From the NCBI GenBank assembly GCA_900768705.1, contig CAAGEB010000056.1, forward strand, positions 1 to 5,038: 5,038 nt of DNA, in the 5' to 3' direction. Source of the DNA: Oscillospiraceae bacterium (lineage in GTDB: Bacteria > Bacillota > Clostridia > Oscillospirales > Ruminococcaceae). Position 1 is the stretch's first letter. The number at the start of each line of letters is the position of its first letter. The notes beneath the pieces were generated by a model. That model was given only the letters and a program-made list of their open reading frames with translations. It made no database searches and was not told the origin of the DNA. The translations under genes were made by a program, and so were the position numbers. Shown piece after piece: positions 1 to 5,029 of this stretch.

Positions 1-24
1 CCCTTCCCCCTCGGGCGGACACCT

Positions 25-41
25 TGCAACATCGTGTTGCA
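25..41. repeat. ACATCGTGT-tip hairpin, left-edge copy
   Basis: A perfect 7-bp inverted repeat: TGCAACA (25-31) and TGTTGCA (35-41) around a TCG loop. The central nine bases, ACATCGTGT, are identical to those of two hairpins at the right edge of the window (4977-4995 and 5009-5029), while the lower stem differs. It lies about 215 bases beyond the stop codon of the transporter gene, outside any gene. I read it as one member of a dispersed structured repeat family; its function is unknown. Confidence 0.7.
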
Positions 42-56
42 CCCCCGCACCCCCGC
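39..56. repeat. Short tandem repeat GCACCCCC x2.25
   Basis: Two exact copies of the octamer GCACCCCC (39-46, 47-54) followed by GC. On the - strand this gives two G5 runs three bases apart, with another G5 (6-10) and a G3 (1-3) further along that strand. The tract directly abuts the TCG-loop hairpin. It may be replication slippage; no function is assigned. Confidence 0.55.
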
Positions 57-70
57 TTCCTTGTGGAAGC
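55..70. repeat. Small perfect hairpin GCTTCC/GGAAGC
   Basis: GCTTCC (55-60) pairs with GGAAGC (65-70) around a TTGT loop. A second GGAAGC at 76-81 could pair with the same left arm, so two alternative small hairpins exist. No T-tract follows on either strand, so it is not an intrinsic terminator. It belongs to the repeat-dense, gene-free stretch at the left edge. Confidence 0.5.
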
Positions 71-96
71 CAAAAGGAAGCGAAAAGCCAATTCTG

Positions 97-205
97 GTCT
101 GTGCAGACTTATTACCTTACAGGCAGAAACCAACCCATTTTGCAGAGTACCGTTGGGAAAAAGCGGCTTGCCGCCCGTTGGGAATTGTCAGCGGCAAGCA
201 CAGAC
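97..205 (+). other. Candidate structured RNA element with nested inverted repeats
   Basis: This gene-free stretch is closed by an 8-bp inverted repeat, GTCTGTGC (97-104) with GCACAGAC (198-205). Inside, GCTTGCCGC (166-174) pairs with GCGGCAAGC (191-199), competing with a local hairpin GCGGC-TT-GCCGC (163-174). The local hairpin is flanked by exact direct repeats of CCGTTGGGAA (150-159 and 175-184), and CCAAC (130-134) can pair with GTTGG (152-156). The closing arm ends one base before a strong + strand terminator hairpin, which is why I place the element on the + strand. I see no convincing promoter just upstream and do not recognise a known RNA family. It could instead be the structured 3' untranslated region of the transporter mRNA read on the - strand. 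Confidence 0.3.
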
Positions 206-245
206 TAACCCGGGCAGAAAAATATCCGCCCGGGTTATTTTTATT
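206..245 (+). terminator. Strong hairpin with T-tract on + strand, facing the transporter's 3' end
   Basis: Perfect 10-bp GC-rich stem TAACCCGGGC (206-215) / GCCCGGGTTA (228-237) with a 12-base loop, followed on the + strand by TTTTTATTA. On the - strand the stem begins about 20 bases past the transporter stop codon, a typical terminator position, but no T-tract follows it in that direction. By sequence it therefore works best for rightward transcription, either ending a small RNA or blocking readthrough into the antisense of the transporter. It may still help stop transporter transcription or protect its 3' end. Confidence 0.65.
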
Positions 246-257
246 ACAAAGCAAATT

Positions 258-1922
258 TCACGCTTCCTGAAGCTCTCTGCTTTCCAATGCCTTTATCGCT
301 GCAATAACATCCCAGTAGAAATGCTCCTCGCCGATACGGCTGCGGAAGCCCGCTCTGTCCATCATCTCGCTTACCGCCGACTGAACCCCGGTAAAGGAAA
401 TTTGCACGCCCTTATCCCGCAGGGAATTATACAATGCTTCCAGCTCGGAAAGGGAAACATCGTCCGCTGTTGGAACTCCCCGCATGGACAGTACAACCTG
501 TGTGGTAATTCCCGCAGAATTTCCAAGCTCTGTCAGTGCGGAAATCAGCTTCTCCTGTGTTCCGAAGAACAGCGGCCCGGAAACATATACCACCTTGAAT
601 TCCTCATGATGACCGAGCTTCACTTTTCCCTCCAGCTTGCTTTCGTCAATGTCGCTGGAAACCACACGCAGCTCGCAGCTCTTTACAATGAATCCCAGCA
701 TTGCAGCCACAACGCCGATTACAATTGCAATAGTCAGGTCGAACACCACCGTAGCCACCATGGTAATCACATACTGCATTATCGAGGATTTGAACTTCTT
801 TTTAAATATGCCCTTTATTGCTGCCCAGTCGTTCATTCTGAATGCTGTTACCATAAGAACGCCTGCCAACGCCGCCATAGGAATACGGCTCATAACTCCG
901 CCCAGCAGGAACATAGACAGAATAAGCACCGCCGAATGGAACACGCTGACAAGTCGTGTTTGTCCGCCGGACTTTATTGCAACAGATGTTCTCGCAATAG
1001 CTGCCGTTGCGGGAACACCGCCCAGCAGCGGGATTACCATATTTCCGATACCCTGAGCTACCAGCTCACGGGAAGCGTCCAGACGCTCGCCCTTCATCTT
1101 TCCTGCGCTTGCTCCGCACAGCAGGCTTTCTATCATACCCAGCGCAGCTATGGAAACCGCCGGCATTATAAGGTCGGTAATATGTTCAAAGTCAAAACCC
1201 TTTCTGATAATGCTGTCTTCGGTGATAAGGCTGCTTGGTATTGCGCCAACCTCTGCGACGGTACCCTGCTCAAAGAATACCATATTCACAATCAGGGATA
1301 CTATGATACCCACCAGTGAGGACGGAACGACAGCGTTCCACTTTTTCGGATAGATTATCATAATCAGCACCACCAGTCCGCCGAACATAACCGCCCACCA
1401 GTTGGGATTGAAGCTTCCTGCTCCGCTGAAATAAGAGCCTATCTTTGCAATCTGATTTTCTCCCACTGATTTAGTACCGAAGAAATTGTCTATTTGACCC
1501 AGTGCAATGATTATTGCAATGCCCGATGTAAAGCCGGTTATTACGGGAGCGGGAAGATAGCCCACCAGTTTTCCTACTTTGCACAATGCAGCTATCAGCA
1601 GTATCACGCCCGAAAGAAATCCTGCGGTAAGTACTCCGGTTATGCCGAATTTTGCGGAAACGGAAAGCAGAATTGCCGCCATAGCTCCCGTGGGTCCCGA
1701 AATCTGATAAGAAGCACCGGACAGAATGCCGATAACAATACCCGCAATTATCGCCGTGACAAGTCCGGAGGCAGCGTCTGCGCCCGAGCTTACGCCGAAT
1801 GCCAGAGCCAGAGGCAGAGCCACCGCCGCCACGGTAAGTCCCGCCATCATATCCTGAGTCAGCTTTTTTCCGTTATAGCCCCGAAATTCGGTTTTCAGGT
1901 CGCTGATATACTTTTTTATCAT
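258..1922 (-). CDS. SulP (SLC26-like) inorganic anion transporter with C-terminal STAS domain
   Basis: A 554-residue inner-membrane secondary transporter, full length for the SulP family. Residues about 25-415 form the hydrophobic transport domain; family members fold as two inverted repeats of seven membrane segments. Recognisable SulP signatures are ALPLALAFGVSSG (35-47), SGPTGAMAAIL (75-85), GFTSGIAIIIALGQI (130-144), the GGVPATAAIARTSVA stretch (301-315) with GGQTR after it, and AALAGVLMVTA (350-360). Residues about 432-548 form a STAS domain (VYVSGPLFFGTQEKL, 445-459; VPTADDVSLSELEAL, 483-497), a cytoplasmic regulatory domain. The family carries sulfate, bicarbonate, dicarboxylates or other anions, usually with Na+ or H+; the substrate cannot be read from this sequence and no sulfate-assimilation or carbon-concentrating gene is adjacent. 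The first-segment motif reads PLALAF where many sulfate carriers have PQ. The start is supported by AAAGGAAGG about 7 bases upstream and a consensus promoter. G+C is visibly higher than in the two + strand genes. Confidence 0.95.
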   Translation of the reverse strand: MIKKYISDLKTEFRGYNGKKLTQDMMAGLTVAAVALPLALAFGVSSGADAASGLVTAIIAGIVIGILSGASYQISGPTGAMAAILLSVSAKFGITGVLTAGFLSGVILLIAALCKVGKLVGYLPAPVITGFTSGIAIIIALGQIDNFFGTKSVGENQIAKIGSYFSGAGSFNPNWWAVMFGGLVVLIMIIYPKKWNAVVPSSLVGIIVSLIVNMVFFEQGTVAEVGAIPSSLITEDSIIRKGFDFEHITDLIMPAVSIAALGMIESLLCGASAGKMKGERLDASRELVAQGIGNMVIPLLGGVPATAAIARTSVAIKSGGQTRLVSVFHSAVLILSMFLLGGVMSRIPMAALAGVLMVTAFRMNDWAAIKGIFKKKFKSSIMQYVITMVATVVFDLTIAIVIGVVAAMLGFIVKSCELRVVSSDIDESKLEGKVKLGHHEEFKVVYVSGPLFFGTQEKLISALTELGNSAGITTQVVLSMRGVPTADDVSLSELEALYNSLRDKGVQISFTGVQSAVSEMMDRAGFRSRIGEEHFYWDVIAAIKALESRELQEA

Positions 1923-1966
1923 CTTTTGCCTTCCTTTTGTTCTGTTTATTTATCACACAGTTACTA

Positions 1967-1995
1967 ATTATACTCTTAAAACTATCATCTGTCAA
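1967..1995 (-). promoter_or_regulatory. Consensus sigma-A-type promoter of the SulP transporter gene
   Basis: On the - strand, TTGACA (complement of 1990-1995) is separated by exactly 17 bases from TATAAT (complement of 1967-1972). Both hexamers match the housekeeping consensus perfectly. Transcription would start near 1960, giving a leader of roughly 38 bases that ends in the AAAGGAAGG ribosome binding site (complement of about 1930-1938). Such a promoter predicts strong expression unless repressed. Confidence 0.9.
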
Positions 1996-2085
1996 TCTGC
2001 AAGAACAACATAGATTTTTACACATTTTCATCTGTTTTTGTGGAAAACAAGAAAAACTGCTTTATGATATAACGAACTCTCCGAC

Positions 2086-2101
2086 TATTTCCCCGGAAAT
2101 A
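2086..2101. promoter_or_regulatory. Operator-like palindrome TATTTCC-CC-GGAAATA
   Basis: Seven-base arms TATTTCC (2086-2092) and GGAAATA (2095-2101) pair perfectly around a two-base centre. It lies about 90 bases upstream of the -35 box of the leftward promoter and about 70 upstream of the -35 of the rightward one, a plausible place for a dimeric regulator acting on one or both. No T-run follows, so it is not a terminator. The regulator is unknown and no regulator gene is present in the window. Confidence 0.45.
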
Positions 2102-2133
2102 TATCCGTACAATTTATGGTATTGTTGATATAT
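2099..2133. promoter_or_regulatory. Imperfect inverted repeat (ATATAT/ACAAT...ATTGT/ATATAT)
   Basis: ATATAT (2099-2104) and ACAAT (2109-2113) mirror ATTGT (2121-2125) and ATATAT (2128-2133), with a 7-base centre and unequal spacers of 4 and 2 bases. It overlaps the edge of the 16-base palindrome and lies upstream of the rightward promoter. It could be a second protein-binding site, but in AT-rich DNA such a repeat can arise by chance. Confidence 0.25.
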
Positions 2134-2171
2134 TCACTAAATTCTATTAAAAAATTGTCTGATTTATACAA

Positions 2172-2200
2172 TTGATAAAGCCTGGAAAATGTAATAAAAT
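2172..2200 (+). promoter_or_regulatory. Promoter of the orphan protein gene
   Basis: TTGATA (2172-2177) and TAAAAT (2195-2200) each match the housekeeping consensus at five of six positions and have the ideal 17-base spacer. Transcription would start near 2207, giving a leader of about 75 bases that contains a 7-bp hairpin and ends in AAAAAGGA just ahead of the start codon. Confidence 0.8.
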
Positions 2201-2228
2201 GAGAGTGAAAACATATATTTGTTGAAAA

Positions 2229-2248
2229 TAACCGAATTGTGTCGGTTA
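2229..2248 (+). promoter_or_regulatory. 5' leader hairpin of the orphan protein mRNA
   Basis: TAACCGA (2229-2235) pairs with TCGGTTA (2242-2248) around the loop ATTGTG. It sits midway between the predicted transcription start and the ribosome binding site. No T-run follows, so it is unlikely to be an attenuator; it may stabilise the mRNA 5' end or be a protein-binding site. No matching anti-structure is visible. Confidence 0.45.
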
Positions 2249-2282
2249 ATTATTTAAAATTTATCAAAAAGGATGATGTGTG

Positions 2283-3851
2283 ATGAAAGCAAAGACCAAT
2301 GAAAAGAAGAATAATCATTCTCCTTCGGACAGCACGGCATTTTCTCCCGTTTCATTTATCGATCTGCTGAATAAATCGGCGCAAATCACAGCTACGGAAG
2401 ATAATACCAACGGAACGCTTGTAAAATGTTCCGAAAGCGACAAAGCATTGGCGACCGTAAAAATCGGCGAGGATTATTACAGAAAAAAGACCGACAGTGA
2501 TAGTGAATCGTTTTTCAGTGTAAAGGTAACACCATACACCGCTATGGTTGACAGCGGCGATATATTGAAGGTTTACGATGACTATTATATCAGCTTTTTC
2601 ACCGTGTCGGACGCCGATGCCCTCATGAAGAATATAACAGTCAGCTGTCCTTCCAGACTTGGCGATGATGGTATGACTCCTTCCCGTATGAATAATGTAA
2701 ATGCAATCGAAAGTATGGTTCATATCATTCTCGGTAATCTGTATGATCAGAACTTTACTTTTCAAACAACCGGAAATGAACTGATTAATGATAATAACAA
2801 AACGGTTCCCGCTGAACTCAGTACCACCGTTTCGCTGAAACAGGCGACTGCCGAAAAGGTAAAGTCATATCTGAATAGCTCCTCTATTCACCTTTATCAC
2901 GGCTTTATAATCGAGGCTGCAAGGAAGGATGAAACAGGCACGGAGAACGGCGTTAAGGGAAGCCCGCAGATTACCGGCACCTACAAAATCGGGGATACAA
3001 GCTACAGCCTGAACTTCTCAAATACCGAGCCGGTGATTACTCTTACCGGAAACGATGAGAACGGTGTGGCTGACATTAAACAATACCTTATCAGTAACGG
3101 CAGTGTAAAAATTACCTGCAGTGATTTGCAGATAACCTATAACGATGAGGCAAGCATAATCGAGCAGTTCCCCGAGCGTAAAACCCAGACCAGCGGCAAT
3201 GGCGTGGTCTTTTCGGCAAACTCCAACCTGGCTTATGTTCAGGACGATATCGAATACAGCAATATTTCCGAATCAAGAACCGATACTCGTTCCTACTACC
3301 GGGAGAACATAACAGCAGCGTCCCTGAATTACAACATACCGTCCGATTCTCCCGATGAGATGATAAAGCTGGGCATTAACGGACGGGAATCAAATGACGA
3401 TATTACGGCTGTGGGATATTACAATGTTATGAATCTTTCCGCAGAGGATCTGAACAAAGCGGCAAAGGTTAAATTCACCCTTTCTCTTTATCAGAAAAAC
3501 GGAATGGGAACCTACGATCCCGTAAACATAAATAAATATCTGGAAAGGATAAAGCTTTACGGAAAGGACGGGACGGGACAATCCGTCACTTCGGATAACG
3601 ATTCCTGCTATTACATTTTTGGCAAGGACGATCTGAATTATGAAGCCGGATCCTTTGAAGTGGTTTCGACCTATTCCGTAAGAACGGGTGCAGCTTTTGA
3701 GAATGAAAGTCAAATTTACGCAAACTACAAGGTTCAGCTGACGGCACAGCTGCTCGATACAAACGATAATCCTCTCGAAAATACAGGCTGCAGCGATTAT
3801 ATAATTTACACCAACGCAAAAATCTTTACGGAAATGCTGCCGTCTGCATAA
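2283..3851 (+). CDS. Unassigned 522-residue beta-rich protein, possible orphan C-terminal part of a large surface protein
   Basis: I do not recognise a named family. I chose ATG at 2283, 9 bases after AAAAAGGA; an in-frame GTG directly before it (2280) is an alternative start adding one residue. The protein has no signal peptide, membrane segment, sorting motif or anchor. Residues 1-20 are polar and disordered-looking. The rest is rich in Asn, Ser, Thr, Asp and Tyr, with alternating patterns typical of beta-sandwich extracellular domains. Segments worth searching are NGVVFSANSNLAYVQDDIEY (306-325), SYYRENITAASLNYN (337-351), a block around LGINGRES (363-370), and the C-terminal half with NYKVQLTAQLLDTNDNPLEN (481-500) and SDYIIYTNAKI (504-514). 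The segment from about 290 onward resembles, from memory only, the C-terminal ends of very large secreted proteins of Ruminococcus-like bacteria. If so, this is a detached end with its own promoter and start. It is monocistronic: promoter 2172-2200, terminator 3867-3901. The reading frame is unbroken and codon use looks like a real gene. Confidence 0.85.
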   Translation: MKAKTNEKKNNHSPSDSTAFSPVSFIDLLNKSAQITATEDNTNGTLVKCSESDKALATVKIGEDYYRKKTDSDSESFFSVKVTPYTAMVDSGDILKVYDDYYISFFTVSDADALMKNITVSCPSRLGDDGMTPSRMNNVNAIESMVHIILGNLYDQNFTFQTTGNELINDNNKTVPAELSTTVSLKQATAEKVKSYLNSSSIHLYHGFIIEAARKDETGTENGVKGSPQITGTYKIGDTSYSLNFSNTEPVITLTGNDENGVADIKQYLISNGSVKITCSDLQITYNDEASIIEQFPERKTQTSGNGVVFSANSNLAYVQDDIEYSNISESRTDTRSYYRENITAASLNYNIPSDSPDEMIKLGINGRESNDDITAVGYYNVMNLSAEDLNKAAKVKFTLSLYQKNGMGTYDPVNINKYLERIKLYGKDGTGQSVTSDNDSCYYIFGKDDLNYEAGSFEVVSTYSVRTGAAFENESQIYANYKVQLTAQLLDTNDNPLENTGCSDYIIYTNAKIFTEMLPSA

Positions 3852-3866
3852 CTGTAATCGACAAAG

Positions 3867-3901
3867 AAGAAACGGCGGAATTTTCTGCCGTTTCTTGTTT
3901 T
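3867..3901 (+). terminator. Intrinsic terminator of the orphan protein gene
   Basis: Ten-bp stem AAGAAACGGC (3867-3876) / GCCGTTTCTT (3887-3896), extendable inward by G-U, G-C and A-U pairs to a four-base loop, followed by GTTTTA. It lies 15 bases beyond the stop codon and ends only 7 bases before the -35 box of the next gene, cleanly separating the two units. Confidence 0.85.
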
Positions 3902-3907
3902 AATCGC

Positions 3908-3936
3908 TTGACTTTTGGCGAATAAAGTAATATAAT
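3908..3936 (+). promoter_or_regulatory. Promoter of the membrane/zinc-ribbon protein gene
   Basis: TTGACT (3908-3913, five of six) and TATAAT (3931-3936, perfect) are separated by exactly 17 bases. Transcription would start near 3943, so the mRNA would begin almost directly with the hairpin at 3946-3961. The downstream gene is thus expressed independently of the one before it. Confidence 0.9.
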
Positions 3937-3945
3937 TACAGATGA

Positions 3946-3961
3946 AATCGGTTTTCCGATT
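3946..3961 (+). promoter_or_regulatory. 5'-terminal stem-loop of the membrane protein mRNA
   Basis: AATCGG (3946-3951) pairs with CCGATT (3956-3961) around a TTTT loop, only a few bases from the predicted transcript 5' end and 9 bases before the ribosome binding site AAGGAAGG (3971-3978). Its position fits a 5' stabilising stem-loop. No T-tract follows to make it an attenuator. Confidence 0.5.
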
Positions 3962-3985
3962 ATCCAATTCAAGGAAGGTAGTTTT

Positions 3986-4840
3986 ATGGAACTTTTTGCA
4001 GGTACTGCGGCGGGATTTGCCGGACTTCAATCAATGGTTACGGGTATGCTTTCGGGAGCGGGATTGGCTATAACTCTGGCAGTTACGGCATACAGTCTGC
4101 TACAATGCTATTTCGGGTACATAATATTTCGTGTGCTGCTGGTTATTCAGGGAGTAATCAACGGTCTGGGAATCGGTGCGCTGATAGGTTCGGGAATTAC
4201 CGTCGCAGCAAATATCGGCGGTGGAGGCGGGATAGCGGTTATAGTGACGGCGGCAGTGATTTCTGGAATTGCGGGCGGTCTTATGGCGCATTTCCTGTAT
4301 AAATTCGGCGTATTTATGTACTATTTTGTAATCGTCGGACTGATTGCCGCAGGGATAGGCTATGCAATCGGTCACAGTATAGTTTCCGCACTTGCGCCGG
4401 GTATTATAGCGGGAATTCTGGCGGGAATATTGGGAGTTATTTTTGACAAACCGATAATTATTGTTACAACCGGATTGTTTTTTGGAATAAGCGCAGGCTC
4501 AAATATCGGAACAATGACAAGACAGCTGTGGGTGACAATAGTTCTCAGCATTATATTTGTGGTTACGGGAATAATGGTTCAGACTGCTTTGACGAAAAAG
4601 AAAGAATCAAAAAAAGCACTCGCCGCCAATCAGCAGGCAGCTGCCCCTATATCACAGCCTGTTTATATGCAGGCTCCGACCTCTTCTGTGCCGCAGAATA
4701 CGGTATCATACCCGAATAATGCAGCGGTTCAAAACACCGTTGCTTCTGCGGGAAATAAAGACCGTTTCTGCACCTGCTGCGGAGCAAAACTGAATCCGAA
4801 TGCGTCCTTCTGCGAATACTGCGGGAATAAAATAGAATAA
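3986..4840 (+). CDS. DUF4203/TM198-like polytopic membrane protein with C-terminal zinc ribbon
   Basis: A 284-residue protein in two parts. Residues about 24-202 contain roughly seven hydrophobic segments (near 24-40, 43-68, 80-103, 108-130, 133-153, 156-176, 182-202), rich in small residues (GAGLAIT, GGGGGIAV, GIIAGILAGILG). The stretch LLQCYFGYIIFRVLLVIQG (38-56) resembles the start of the DUF4203 (TM7S3/TM198-like) membrane domain, whose function is unknown. Residues 203-258 form a basic then Ala/Gln/Pro/Ser-rich flexible linker. Residues 261-281 are a zinc ribbon with Cys262-x-x-Cys265-Gly and Cys276-x-x-Cys279-Gly, the compact form often found tethered to bacterial membrane proteins. The positive cluster KKKESKK (204-210) right after the last segment suggests that the linker and ribbon are cytoplasmic. 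The start is set by AAGGAAGG 7 bases upstream. The gene is monocistronic, with its own promoter and terminator. No substrate or partner can be inferred. Confidence 0.9.
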   Translation: MELFAGTAAGFAGLQSMVTGMLSGAGLAITLAVTAYSLLQCYFGYIIFRVLLVIQGVINGLGIGALIGSGITVAANIGGGGGIAVIVTAAVISGIAGGLMAHFLYKFGVFMYYFVIVGLIAAGIGYAIGHSIVSALAPGIIAGILAGILGVIFDKPIIIVTTGLFFGISAGSNIGTMTRQLWVTIVLSIIFVVTGIMVQTALTKKKESKKALAANQQAAAPISQPVYMQAPTSSVPQNTVSYPNNAAVQNTVASAGNKDRFCTCCGAKLNPNASFCEYCGNKIE

Positions 4841-4856
4841 ATGTAGCGTTATAAAT

Positions 4857-4897
4857 AAAAAGCAGACAAAAGGGAAATCCCCGATGTCTGCTTTTTT
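4857..4897. terminator. Bidirectional intrinsic terminator after the membrane protein gene
   Basis: AGCAGACA (4861-4868) pairs with TGTCTGCT (4885-4892), with an inner GGG (4872-4874) / CCC (4879-4881) step. The stem is flanked by A-run 4857-4861 and T-run 4892-4897, so it reads as stem plus T-tract in both directions. It ends the membrane protein transcript 16 bases past its stop codon, and would also stop leftward transcription coming from the repeat island. Confidence 0.9.
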
Positions 4898-4924
4898 CTG
4901 CACCATATAAAACCCGATTTTAAG

Positions 4925-4968
4925 GCAACACCGCACAAAGAACGCCTTACGGCTTTGTCGCCTGTTGC
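4925..4968. repeat. Two-tier hairpin at the left end of the repeat island
   Basis: GCAACA (4925-4930) pairs with TGTTGC (4963-4968). After a CCGC/CGCC internal loop, ACAAAG (4935-4940) pairs with CTTTGT (4953-4958). The tip can form GCC-TTAC-GGC (4944-4953). A competing pairing, TAAGGC (4921-4926) with GCCTTA (4944-4949), would open the whole structure, so two folds exclude each other. Confidence 0.6.
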
Positions 4969-4970
4969 TC
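4959..4970 (+). repeat. 12-base direct repeat CGCCTGTTGCTC, copy 1
   Basis: Identical to 5027-5038. The two copies are 68 bases apart start to start, so each hairpin block of the island ends in the same sequence. This suggests block duplication or a repeating unit that continues to the right. Confidence 0.7.
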
Positions 4971-4976
4971 TCTGTT

Positions 4977-4995
4977 GTGCGACATCGTGTCGCAC
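4977..4995. repeat. ACATCGTGT-tip hairpin, right-edge copy 1
   Basis: Perfect 8-bp stem GTGCGACA (4977-4984) / TGTCGCAC (4988-4995) with a TCG loop. It is enclosed by GTTGCTC (4964-4970) and GAGCAAC (5001-5007), which add an outer 7-bp stem. TTTT follows (4996-4999), so a weak rightward terminator activity is conceivable. Confidence 0.7.
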
Positions 4996-5008
4996 TTTTG
5001 GAGCAACT

Positions 5009-5029
5009 GCGCAAACATCGTGTTTGCGC
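5009..5029. repeat. ACATCGTGT-tip hairpin, right-edge copy 2
   Basis: Perfect 9-bp stem GCGCAAACA (5009-5017) / TGTTTGCGC (5021-5029) with a TCG loop. GAGCAAC (5001-5007) and GTTGCTC (5032-5038) enclose it and can form an outer stem in competition with the one around copy 1. Confidence 0.7.

Larger units (their letters stand above)
1923..2282. other. Divergent AT-rich intergenic region
   Basis: A 360-base gene-free region between two divergent genes. It holds the leftward promoter (1967-1995), the rightward promoter (2172-2200), a 16-base palindrome (2086-2101), an imperfect inverted repeat (2099-2133) and a leader hairpin (2229-2248). A weaker rightward promoter-like pair, TTGTTG (2122-2127) and TATTAA (2145-2150) with 17 bases between, is possible but poor. 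I see no small ORF with a ribosome binding site and no RNA gene in it. Confidence 0.8.

Noticed and set aside
97..205. 6S RNA, T-box or SRP RNA
   Set aside because: The element has a closing stem, but at about 110 bases it is shorter than typical 6S RNA, and the conserved T-box and SRP sequence motifs are absent. Kept only as an unassigned structured element.
24..1319. Long + strand ORF of 431 codons
   Set aside because: It runs antisense to the SulP gene, and its product is rich in Cys, His, Gln and Arg with no recognisable domain. The opposite frame has clear SulP signatures, a promoter and a ribosome binding site, so this is a shadow.
258..1922. Calling the transporter specifically a sulfate permease or a bicarbonate transporter
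   Set aside because: SulP members with very similar signatures carry different anions, and no neighbouring gene indicates the substrate, so only the family is named.
2038..2068. Additional promoter TTGTGG...TATGAT in the intergenic region
   Set aside because: The spacer is 19 bases and the -35 match is weak, while a far better promoter lies at 2172-2200. AT-rich DNA produces such matches by chance.
2352..2765. - strand ORF of 137 codons inside the orphan protein gene
   Set aside because: It is antisense to a gene with its own promoter, ribosome binding site and terminator, and the translation shows no domain. Treated as a shadow.
4706..5014. - strand ORF of 102 codons starting in the repeat island
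   Set aside because: It crosses the bidirectional terminator and overlaps the zinc-ribbon coding region. Its N-terminal part is simply the translated repeat, and I see no clear ribosome binding site.
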